Translations under genes and position numbers: made by a program
In this document: one piece after another, positions 1 through 6,367 of the stretch
Numbering within the stretch: the first letter of the stretch is position 1
Layout: each line of letters starts with the position of its first letter
The notes under the pieces: generated by a model
Told to the model about the DNA's origin: nothing
What the model saw: the letters and a program-made list of their open reading frames with translations, nothing else
Database searches by the model: none
Assembly (NCBI GenBank): GCA_023489235.1
Contig: JAMDDE010000076.1
Span: forward strand, 1-40,473
Direction: 5' to 3'
Length of the DNA: 40,473 bases
DNA from: Actinomycetota bacterium
Lineage (GTDB): Bacteria; Actinomycetota; Acidimicrobiia; Acidimicrobiales; JAMDDE01

Positions 1-3
1 TGT

Positions 4-58
4 GAGTTCGAACAAATATTGCTCGGCAAGTCCACGACTTCAGCCGTGGAGGAGGTTC
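4..58 (+). repeat. IS200/IS605 right-end-like hairpin (divergent copy)
   Basis: A GAAC-containing lead is followed by CAAGTCC, a stem-loop (CCACG at 32-36 pairs with CGTGG at 45-49) and a GGAGGAGGTTC tail. The layout matches the minus-strand hairpins at 3489-3543, 6268-6318, 16492-16540 and 34642-34692. It resembles the right end of IS200/IS605 elements, where the TnpB guide RNA scaffold ends, but no transposase is visible. A second, partial copy of the hairpin's 3' arm (ACTTCGGCCGTGGAGG) sits 71 bases further on, at 108-123. The rest of 1-181 holds no gene that I can see. Identification is inference from layout. Confidence 0.4.
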
Positions 59-181
59 TCTCCAAGGTGGTGGGTGATGTTGAGCTACTGCAACCAACAG
101 GTACTACTACTTCGGCCGTGGAGGCAAATATTAGACGAGGTCAAGTGGGATGTCTCATGAGCTCTGAAAAGGTCTCCTTAC

Positions 182-1588
182 ATGAGCAGTGAGGCATCTA
201 TCGGTTCCTTAGTGAGGCAGCCTGGGAGCAGTGATGCTCGAGGGAGCCATAGACTACCGGCAGCGGCATGGTGGACAGCTCGATCCGCATGGCGTCAACC
301 TAAGCCTCAACGTAGGACCGAACTAGGACTACTGACAGTAGTCCTAGTAATTGTCGTGTTCGCATACACTCTCTCCTCGCTTGGGACTACATCGAAGATT
401 CCCACCAACCTAGGTTGGTTCCTTGCCTTCATGGTCTGCCTGGCTCTGCTCGCCCATCTGGCCAATAGGTGGCTTGCCCCTTACTCCAATCCAATCATGC
501 TCCCTCTGGTGGCATTTCTCAATGGGCTTGGATATGTGCTCATAGCAGGTCTCAATCCTCATGAAGCTCGCCTTCAAGCAGTTTGGAGCGCAGTAGGGGT
601 TTTGTTTTACATAGCTACACTATGGCTATTTCGCCGTGTGCGAGAGTTGGACCGCTATCGCTATCTCATGCTGTTTGGAGGACTTGCTTTGTTGTTGCTT
701 CCTCTGGTTCCCCACTTCGGCCTCAATATTAATGGAGCACGTCTGTGGATCAAAGTAGGCCCTATCACGTTTCAACCCGTAGAAGCTGCAAAAGTTGTTC
801 TCTGTATCTTTTTCGCCTCGTACTTCGCTGAGAAGCGAGCAGTTTTGAAGTTAGCCACTGTTCGAGTGGGCAACCACCTGTTGGCGGACTTGAGAGCTTT
901 AGGACCATTGTTGCTGGCCTGGGGGTTCTCAATGTTGGTCATGTTGACCGAGAGGAACGTTGGATTCTCTCTCATGATTTTCGTGCTGTTCGTGGCTATG
1001 CTGTGGGTAGCAACAGGGAAAACTTCATACCTGCTGCTTGCTGCTATTTTGTTTAGCATAGGCGCCTTCGTGGGTGCTCACCTGTTTTGGCAGGTTAACG
1101 AACGGGTAGTTATTTGGTTGGATCCTTGGAAGTACGCCGAGACTTGGGGATACCAAATCATTCAGGGTCAATATGCACTGGGCAGCGGTGGCCTTGCAGG
1201 AAGTGGGCTCGGTCTTGGTCATCCCCAGTTGATTCCCGTGGTTACCTCGGACTTCATCTTTGCTGCACTAGGGGAAGAGCTTGGGCTGCTAGGTACAAGT
1301 GCTGTAGTGATGGCTTTTCTCCTCTTGGTAGCAGCAGGGATACGCACGGCTATATCTGCTACTACTGATTTCGCCAAACTCCTTGCAGTAGGGCTTACCA
1401 CCGTTCTTGGAGTGCAATCCTTCTTCATCATGGCTGGAGTAGTCCGATTGTTACCTCTCACGGGCGTTACTCTACCGTTCGTATCCTATGGAGGCTCTGC
1501 TCTGGTGGCCAACTACGTACTCATAGCTGTGCTGATGCGCATATCCAATGAAACGGCGTTCTCCCTTCCCAAAGAGGGTACCTCTTAA
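182..1588 (+). CDS. SEDS-family peptidoglycan polymerase (FtsW/RodA type)
   Basis: Multi-pass membrane glycosyltransferase of the SEDS family, which polymerises lipid II into glycan strands with a class B penicillin-binding protein. It is 468 residues with a roughly 45-residue cytoplasmic N-terminus and then about ten hydrophobic segments. Family signatures are GYQIIQGQYALGSGGLAGSG near residue 323, SDFIF with the conserved extracellular-loop aspartate at 357, and a C-terminal FVSYGGSALVANY. QPVEAAKVVLCIFFASYFAEKR is close to the RodA/FtsW that accompanies PbpA in actinobacteria, but no PBP gene follows here. The ATG at 182 has an AAAGG about nine bases upstream. Its TAA (1586-1588) directly abuts the stop of the opposing gene. 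Whether it serves division or elongation cannot be told from sequence. Confidence 0.9.
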   Translation: MSSEASIGSLVRQPGSSDARGSHRLPAAAWWTARSAWRQPKPQRRTELGLLTVVLVIVVFAYTLSSLGTTSKIPTNLGWFLAFMVCLALLAHLANRWLAPYSNPIMLPLVAFLNGLGYVLIAGLNPHEARLQAVWSAVGVLFYIATLWLFRRVRELDRYRYLMLFGGLALLLLPLVPHFGLNINGARLWIKVGPITFQPVEAAKVVLCIFFASYFAEKRAVLKLATVRVGNHLLADLRALGPLLLAWGFSMLVMLTERNVGFSLMIFVLFVAMLWVATGKTSYLLLAAILFSIGAFVGAHLFWQVNERVVIWLDPWKYAETWGYQIIQGQYALGSGGLAGSGLGLGHPQLIPVVTSDFIFAALGEELGLLGTSAVVMAFLLLVAAGIRTAISATTDFAKLLAVGLTTVLGVQSFFIMAGVVRLLPLTGVTLPFVSYGGSALVANYVLIAVLMRISNETAFSLPKEGTS

Positions 1589-2089
1589 CTACCTCCTGGA
1601 CTGCGCCAAAATGCTCTCTGCAACTAGAATAGGAGTGGGAGTGGTCTGTCTGAGTGCCATAGCTATAGCATCCGAAGGCCGGCAGTCCACCACCTCTTGC
1701 CTGCCATCTGGGCCAACTATGACTAGTTCTGCAATAAAGTTCTGGCCCTCCATGCCTTTGATTCGTACTACCTCGAGTTGAATGTCGAACAACTCTTGGA
1801 TACGGGCAAACAATTGATGAGTAAGCGGACGCGGCGTCTCGATGTGCTTCCAAGCATAAGCAATGGCAATCCCTTCCGCCATTCCAATTGGAATGCGCAG
1901 GTCTCGCCAGGGAGGTTCTAGTTCCCTGAGCCATAGCGAAGGATAGCTGGAGGGCAGCTCCATTATAATATTCGTAACCACTACTACTTTGAACGTATTG
2001 CCGGGGGGCAAGGACGGATTGAAAGTGCTGTCCGTAGGTGAGGAGGAGTATCCTCCGTTGGAACTAGCGGAACCGTCGGGCATAGACAT
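1589..2089 (-). CDS. bifunctional nuclease family protein (DUF151/BFN domain)
   Basis: A 166-residue protein of the DUF151 (BFN) family, some of whose members have been reported to cut DNA and RNA; the exact role of bacterial members is not settled. The domain covers roughly residues 33-160. It includes a strand-rich start (FKVVVVTNIIMELPS), RIPIGMAEGIAIAYAW, the GQNFIAELVI strand, and the signature DCRPSDAIAMALR. About 32 Ser/Pro/Gly-rich residues precede the domain. The ATG at 2089 lies inside the end of the upstream SEDS gene, giving a 26-base overlap and suggesting translational coupling. The TAG at its end touches the stop of the convergent SEDS gene with no base between. Catalytic residues are not assigned. 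Confidence 0.85.
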   Translation of the reverse strand: MSMPDGSASSNGGYSSSPTDSTFNPSLPPGNTFKVVVVTNIIMELPSSYPSLWLRELEPPWRDLRIPIGMAEGIAIAYAWKHIETPRPLTHQLFARIQELFDIQLEVVRIKGMEGQNFIAELVIVGPDGRQEVVDCRPSDAIAMALRQTTPTPILVAESILAQSRR

Positions 2090-3278
2090 TGAGAGCCAGG
2101 CCTATTCCTATACCAAAAGCTAGTACTCCTGATCCGCCGTAGCTCATGAAAGGAAGTGGGATGCCAGCTACAGGGGTAAGCCCTATGGTCATGCCGATGC
2201 CCTCGAATACGCTGAAGCTGATCAGAGCTAGAACTCCATAGGAGATCAGGCGTCCATAGTAGTCTCTGGCTGTACGCGCAATGCGGAAAATTCTCCACAT
2301 CATTATTCCATACAAAGCGATGACTGCAGCTGAGCCTATGAACCCTAGCTGTTCTCCTACAGCAGTGAATATAAAATCGGTTTGTTGCGAAGGTACATAG
2401 GCGAGGTTCGTCTGAGGACCATGGAACAGCCCAGTACCATGAATTCCGCCAGAACCTATGGCAATCTTGGATTCAGTCAAGTTGTAAGCTGTTCCCTGTT
2501 GCGAACTGTGCGGGTTGAGAAAGGTTATCAACCTCTCCATTTGGTAATGATGCAGAACTCCTAACTTTATGGCAGCAATGACCATTATTACCCCGACTGC
2601 TACAAGGCCAAATAAGTATCTAGCCCGGAATCCCGCGCCGACCAGCATGGCGAACAGGGTTATCAGCATAACGATGGCGCTTCCAAGATCGGGCTGTTTG
2701 TATACTAAGAATACAGGGATTGCAGAAACCCCTAAAATGATCACGAGGTGTCGCAAGGATAAGTCCTCTTGATGGCGGTTGCAGTAAGTTCCTACTGCAA
2801 GTATCATCGCCAGTGCTCCGAATGCCGATGGTTGAATTTGGATTGGACCAACCTGGAGCCAACGTTGAGCACCTAGGGCTCTCGAACCCAGAGGTGTATA
2901 TACAGCCAGCAGGCCTAAGAAGACTGCAATAGCAGCTAAAGGACCGAGTTCTTCGTAGTGATGGTAGTCGAAGAAGGCAACTACCCCCATGGCTAGCAAC
3001 GCCACGATCAAGTACTCTGCTTGGTGATCTACCAAGTAAGTGGGGCGGATGCCTGCAAGTTCTAGTTTGTAGCGAGTAGCTGAGTAAACCATCAATGCGC
3101 CGATACCAGAGAGCACGATGGTGACGGTAACGAGGAGTATGTCAACGCGACTGATCAAGGACCACAGGGATGCCCGAGAATTAGTTGTCCTAACTGGTCT
3201 AAGATCTAGAACACGTTGTGCCACTTCTCTACGGATCTCCTTTGTCTCAGTTGGTCTGAGTCGCTCTTGGTCCCTCAA
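2064..3278 (-). CDS. rodA: rod shape-determining protein RodA (SEDS family)
   Basis: Second SEDS glycan polymerase in the window, 404 residues with about ten membrane segments. Key features are RALGAQRWLQVGPIQIQPSA (about 133-152), KQPDLGSA (about 194-201), ERLITFLNPHSSQQGTAYN (about 248-266), the TDFIF motif with the conserved loop aspartate at 301, and FMSYGGSG near the C-terminus. The ERL-FLNP-YN pattern is typical of RodA rather than FtsW. The listed start is TTG with no clear ribosome site; GTG at 3224 is an alternative that shortens only the cytoplasmic tail. It lies upstream of, and overlaps, the BFN-domain gene. The 19-base tandem repeat at 3386-3423 lies 107-145 bases upstream, where a promoter could be. 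Confidence 0.9.
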   Translation of the reverse strand: MRDQERLRPTETKEIRREVAQRVLDLRPVRTTNSRASLWSLISRVDILLVTVTIVLSGIGALMVYSATRYKLELAGIRPTYLVDHQAEYLIVALLAMGVVAFFDYHHYEELGPLAAIAVFLGLLAVYTPLGSRALGAQRWLQVGPIQIQPSAFGALAMILAVGTYCNRHQEDLSLRHLVIILGVSAIPVFLVYKQPDLGSAIVMLITLFAMLVGAGFRARYLFGLVAVGVIMVIAAIKLGVLHHYQMERLITFLNPHSSQQGTAYNLTESKIAIGSGGIHGTGLFHGPQTNLAYVPSQQTDFIFTAVGEQLGFIGSAAVIALYGIMMWRIFRIARTARDYYGRLISYGVLALISFSVFEGIGMTIGLTPVAGIPLPFMSYGGSGVLAFGIGIGLALNVYARRFR

Positions 3279-3385
3279 TATCAGGTAGCACTACTCAAAC
3301 CGTAGCAAAACTTTTACTGATTTTTGCTGCAGTAACATATGTGTACGATTCTAATCCCAGATACTGTTGCTACATCCACGGACTG

Positions 3386-3423
3386 GGCGAACTATAAAGT
3401 ATTAGGCGAACTATAAAGTATTA
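3386..3423. repeat. perfect 19-bp tandem duplication, AT-rich
   Basis: GGCGAACTATAAAGTATTA occurs twice in direct succession (3386-3404 and 3405-3423). Read on the minus strand, each unit carries TAATACTTTATAG, which resembles a minus-10 region, and an upstream TTGTAA lies at the far edge. The repeat may therefore be a duplicated promoter element for rodA; that is inference. Confidence 0.6.
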
Positions 3424-3488
3424 CAAGTGTGCTAGCCTCAGTTCTTGCATCAGCGTCCTTGACATTGGTGCACAGCAACGACCAACGA

Positions 3489-3543
3489 TGACATCACCAT
3501 CCATGCCCAAGGCTAGGGACTTGTAAGACACATATCGTTCACA
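3489..3543 (-). repeat. IS200/IS605 right-end-like hairpin (divergent copy)
   Basis: Read on the minus strand: a GTGAAC lead, TTACAAGTCC, an imperfect stem-loop (3506-3518, CCC pairing with GGG) and a GGATGGTGATGTCA tail. The order of parts matches the better conserved 51-base copies at 6268 and 34642. The element starts 42 bases past the aroE stop and is read in the same direction as aroE. No transposase is nearby. Confidence 0.35.
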
Positions 3544-3585
3544 ACTACAGCCACAATCCCATTTGCCCATAATCGTCAGTTCTCA

Positions 3586-4488
3586 TCATCGAGACCTACC
3601 TCCCACTGCAGACCACATAACCTCCAACGGAGCATCCATGTCCGTCCAAATACTGAAAGCAATGGCAGCTTGGTGCACCAGCATGGCTAGTCCCCCCAAC
3701 GGAGTAGCTCCCTGTTCCTTGGCCGCTTCGAGTAGAGGAGTCTCTGGAGGATCGTAAACCATGTCCACAACCAACTGTCCCGGATGAAGAGAAGAGAATG
3801 CAATTGGGTGATCTCCACTCGTATGATAATTGTTCATCCCAACGGGGGTAGCATTTACTATCAGCTCCTGCTCTGCTATGTCCTTTGAGGAAGCTACCTG
3901 TCCAACCGATCCAGCCAACTCAGCTACCGCTAATGCAGCAACTTGATTTCTTCCCAGGACGGCTACGCTTCTGGCCCCTGCTGTGGAAAGAGCTAGAACC
4001 GCTGCTCTAGCTGCCCCACCTGTACCAACTACCATACAGCGCTTGTTGGCAGGATCGTATCCGGCCTCTTGCTGCAGTGCTCGTACAAGTCCTGGTCCGT
4101 CTGTATTATGCCCAATCAACCTGCCTTCACGGTTAGCTACGATATTGACTGCACCAAGCAAACGGGCCTCTTCGGACAGCTCATCCACCACTTGTGCAAC
4201 CGCTTGTTTATGTGGCATGGTCACCGAGAAAGCTACCAACCCTAGTTCACGGAATGCCTTGACTACTGCGGCTGAAGATCCTTTTGGAACTTGAAAGGCT
4301 ACATATACCCAGTCCAAATTGACTGCAGCAAATGCAGCATTGTACAAAGTTGGCGACAGCGATTGAGAGATTGGGTCACCTATAACGGCACCAACTCTGG
4401 TCTTGGCCGTTGGCCACAACCTTCTGTCGCGAAAGGACAGGAGAGAGGTAGGGAGCTCGTCATAGCGCGTATGCTGTTTCCTGGCCAA
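3586..4488 (-). CDS. aroE: shikimate dehydrogenase
   Basis: Reduces 3-dehydroshikimate to shikimate with NADPH in the cytoplasmic aromatic amino acid pathway. The 300-residue protein has GDPISQSLSPTLYNAAF (substrate site, about 37-53), FSVTMPHKQAV with the catalytic lysine, GAVNIV, GHNTDGPGLVRAL, the nucleotide-binding GTGGAARAAVLAL, NATPVGMN, and a C-terminal GLAMLVHQAAIAFSIWT. The start is TTG at 4486-4488, supported by GAGGTG seven bases upstream. This gives about 30 residues before the usual family N-terminus, so a shorter product is conceivable. It follows mltG in the same direction after a 245-base AT-rich gap and probably has its own promoter. Confidence 0.95.
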   Translation of the reverse strand: MARKQHTRYDELPTSLLSFRDRRLWPTAKTRVGAVIGDPISQSLSPTLYNAAFAAVNLDWVYVAFQVPKGSSAAVVKAFRELGLVAFSVTMPHKQAVAQVVDELSEEARLLGAVNIVANREGRLIGHNTDGPGLVRALQQEAGYDPANKRCMVVGTGGAARAAVLALSTAGARSVAVLGRNQVAALAVAELAGSVGQVASSKDIAEQELIVNATPVGMNNYHTSGDHPIAFSSLHPGQLVVDMVYDPPETPLLEAAKEQGATPLGGLAMLVHQAAIAFSIWTDMDAPLEVMWSAVGGRSR

Positions 4489-4549
4489 ATTTCTTCACCT
4501 CATCTACCAACTTCGACTGGTCTAGCTGATGCAAGCACTCCATTATCCG

Positions 4550-4602
4550 TATAGGTGTGCTGTTTTATAAATTTTTTTAAATTTTTTCTATAAGTGTGCT
4601 GT
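4550..4602. promoter_or_regulatory. AT-rich tract between direct repeats, upstream of aroE
   Basis: TATAGGTGTGCTGT (4550-4563) and TATAAGTGTGCTGT (4589-4602) differ at one base and bracket a run of about 25 bases that are almost only A and T. The tract stands out against the balanced composition around it. It lies 62-114 bases upstream of the aroE start and could hold an UP-type element or a nucleoid-protein site. The mltG-aroE gap (4489-4733) contains no gene that I can support. Confidence 0.3.
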
Positions 4603-4733
4603 CGTGTCCTTGGCACAAAGCAGCAGTTCATCTACTGAAGGTACTATACGATACTGCAATACCTACTGTTCTACCGTTGACCGACGCTTATCAGCTCTCT
4701 TTATGCAGTACAAACTTCATTTTATTTTTTGAT

Positions 4734-5768
4734 TTACCGTGCGACTCCAGACTTTCTTGCCTTGTGTTCATTGGCCAGCTGTTTAGGATAAGTGTTCGAG
4801 AATGACTCAGCTCCATTAGATTTAGTCACCACGAAATAAAGCCAGTTGCCCTTGGGGGGGTGGAGAGCTGCCTGTATGGCAGTAGGGCCAGGAGAGTCAA
4901 TTGGCGTAGGGGGTAAGCCAGTAGTTACATAGGTGTTGTAAGGCGATCTGAAGTGCAGTTGGGCATAGGTGAGCGGCGAGCTGTAGTTGCCAGTGGCATA
5001 ACGAACTGTGGAGTCCATCTGCAGTGGCATGGCTTTTTGCAATCGGTTGTAGACCACTCGTGCCACTTTTCCTTGGTCAACAGGAAATTTGGCCTCTGCC
5101 TGTACGATAGAGGCCACAATGACGGCTTGATAAGCGCTTTCGTGTAATTCAGCAGCTCTTTTCACAATTTGATCAGTCATGACCATGCGATCGAATGAAC
5201 GCAGGAGGAACTTCAATATTTCTCTGTCGTTCGCCCTAGGGGTCAGGTAATATGTGTCGGGCCATATCAATCCCTCCGTCGTTCTCACCCCTACAGGTTC
5301 TATGAAAGAACGAACCTCTCCGCTGGTGGCAAGCGTCAGAAAATTTTTACTAGATCTACCTGGATCTCGGCTTAACCCTTCAGCAATGGTCTCAAGACGC
5401 ATTCCTGGGGTGACCGTCAGACGGTATCTTACAGGGGGTTTGGATAAAAGGCCGACTATTTTGGCAAAGCCTTCTCCAGGTCGAAAGGAGTATATGCCAG
5501 GCAACAAAGTGAACGAACTATGGAAATCCAGGTAGATATGGAACGCTAGTGAACTGGAGATAATATGCTCATTGCTCAACTCCTTGGTCAACGTTGTTAG
5601 ATCGCCACCAGGTTCGACATAGACGAGCTTTGAGTGCGAAGCAACTGTTCCTGGTTCAACCTGTGACCAGAACCAGACAGCGCCGATAGCAACTACCACA
5701 ACTATGCTCGAGCTAATAGCTAAAAGAATTGCTCGTCGAGTGAGGCTAGGTGCTCTGTGCTTATGCAT
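4734..5768 (-). CDS. mltG: endolytic murein transglycosylase MltG
   Basis: Membrane-anchored lytic transglycosylase that cuts nascent peptidoglycan strands and sets glycan length. The 344-residue protein has an N-terminal membrane anchor (about 13-34), a LysM-like region (about 46-110) and the YceG catalytic domain. The motif VASIVQAEA places the catalytic glutamate at 225, aligned by memory with Glu218 of E. coli MltG. LQMDSTVRYA, SPYNTYVTTGLPPTPIDSPG and AALHPPKGNWLYFV are further family signatures. The ATG starts five bases after the ruvX stop, so the two are almost certainly co-transcribed, as in other actinobacteria. Confidence 0.95.
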   Translation of the reverse strand: MHKHRAPSLTRRAILLAISSSIVVVVAIGAVWFWSQVEPGTVASHSKLVYVEPGGDLTTLTKELSNEHIISSSLAFHIYLDFHSSFTLLPGIYSFRPGEGFAKIVGLLSKPPVRYRLTVTPGMRLETIAEGLSRDPGRSSKNFLTLATSGEVRSFIEPVGVRTTEGLIWPDTYYLTPRANDREILKFLLRSFDRMVMTDQIVKRAAELHESAYQAVIVASIVQAEAKFPVDQGKVARVVYNRLQKAMPLQMDSTVRYATGNYSSPLTYAQLHFRSPYNTYVTTGLPPTPIDSPGPTAIQAALHPPKGNWLYFVVTKSNGAESFSNTYPKQLANEHKARKSGVAR

Positions 5769-5773
5769 CGAAC

Positions 5774-6223
5774 TTATATATCGAGCCCAGATGCTCTTTG
5801 TCGCTTGCTGTGTGCTCTTTTATCCAAGAAAGATTGCAGGATGACCGCAGCAGCAGCTTGGTCTATTCTTGAACGCTGTTGGCGTGCACGGAGTCCAGCC
5901 TGTCCTAAAGCGTTCGATGCCGCTCTTGTGCTCAGCCTTTCATCCCATACCTGCACGGGAACACCAAGAGATGCTCTGAGTTCGTTAACCTCTGCTAGAA
6001 CGTCATGAGCAGCCTTTTGCAATGTGCCATCCATGGACAAGGGTATGCCTACGACAACGAGCCCTACCTCCAAGGAGGTAACTAGGTTAACTATATTACT
6101 ATGATCTTTTTCATAGCTTCCGGTCCTCTCCAAAGTGCCATAGGGAGAAGCCAGAACCTCACCTTTGTCGCTAATGGCCAGCCCTATGCGCTTGGATCCT
6201 AGATCAACCCCGAGTATGCGCAT
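5774..6223 (-). CDS. ruvX: RuvX/YqgF family Holliday junction resolvase-like protein
   Basis: RNase H-fold protein of the YqgF family. E. coli YqgF acts in 16S rRNA 5' maturation, and family members have been described as Holliday junction resolvases; which role holds here is unknown. The 149-residue length is typical. Visible motifs are the N-terminal GVDLGSKRIGLAISD with a metal-binding aspartate, VVVGIPLSMDG, VWDERLSTRAA, and the C-terminal SRIDQAAAAVILQSFLD, which supplies the last acidic residue. GGAGG lies nine bases before the ATG. It sits between alaS and mltG, the standard actinobacterial order. A hairpin element occupies the 144-base gap to alaS. Confidence 0.95.
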   Translation of the reverse strand: MRILGVDLGSKRIGLAISDKGEVLASPYGTLERTGSYEKDHSNIVNLVTSLEVGLVVVGIPLSMDGTLQKAAHDVLAEVNELRASLGVPVQVWDERLSTRAASNALGQAGLRARQQRSRIDQAAAAVILQSFLDKRAHSKRQRASGLDI

Positions 6224-6267
6224 ACTGCAATACCTCCAGGGCCACTAGTTGAAAACAATATATTGAC

Positions 6268-6318
6268 GTGAACCTCCCCGCCTTTACGGACGGGGATTGC
6301 GGTCGCTCTCTGTTCAAA
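6268..6318 (-). repeat. 51-bp IS200/IS605 right-end-like hairpin, copy 1
   Basis: Matches the copy at 34642-34692 at 49 of 51 positions. Read on the minus strand it consists of TTTGAACAGAG, a GCGACCGCAAT box, a stem-loop (6276-6295; CCCCG pairs with CGGGG and GG with CC around a bulge) and GGAGGTTCAC. This is the usual layout of the right end of an IS200/IS605 element, which doubles as the 3' part of the TnpB guide RNA scaffold. No tnpA or tnpB is present. It lies in the alaS-ruvX gap, 49 bases past the alaS stop and in the same orientation. The repeat is directly seen; the assignment is inference. Confidence 0.6.
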
Positions 6319-6367
6319 TTATCGAAGACTGGCATTGACCAATGATGACTGTAAAAACCAAGAAACG

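Larger units (their letters stand above)
3279..3585. other. gene-free stretch between rodA and aroE
   Basis: These 307 bases carry no convincing coding sequence. They hold two structures described separately: a perfect 19-base tandem duplication (3386-3423) and an IS200/IS605-like hairpin on the minus strand (3489-3543). The rodA promoter should lie here, because rodA begins at 3278 and is read leftwards. I see no clear rho-independent terminator after aroE. Confidence 0.6.

Noticed and set aside
1-20. TTCGAAC near the window start as a tRNA T-loop
   Set aside because: The flanking bases do not pair into a T-arm and no acceptor or anticodon arm can be drawn.
5094-5111. Possible loss of the MltG catalytic glutamate (Gln in VASIVQAEA)
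   Set aside because: Counting along E. coli MltG from memory, the catalytic Glu218 is the second acid of the motif, which is kept here as Glu225; only the non-catalytic first position is Gln.
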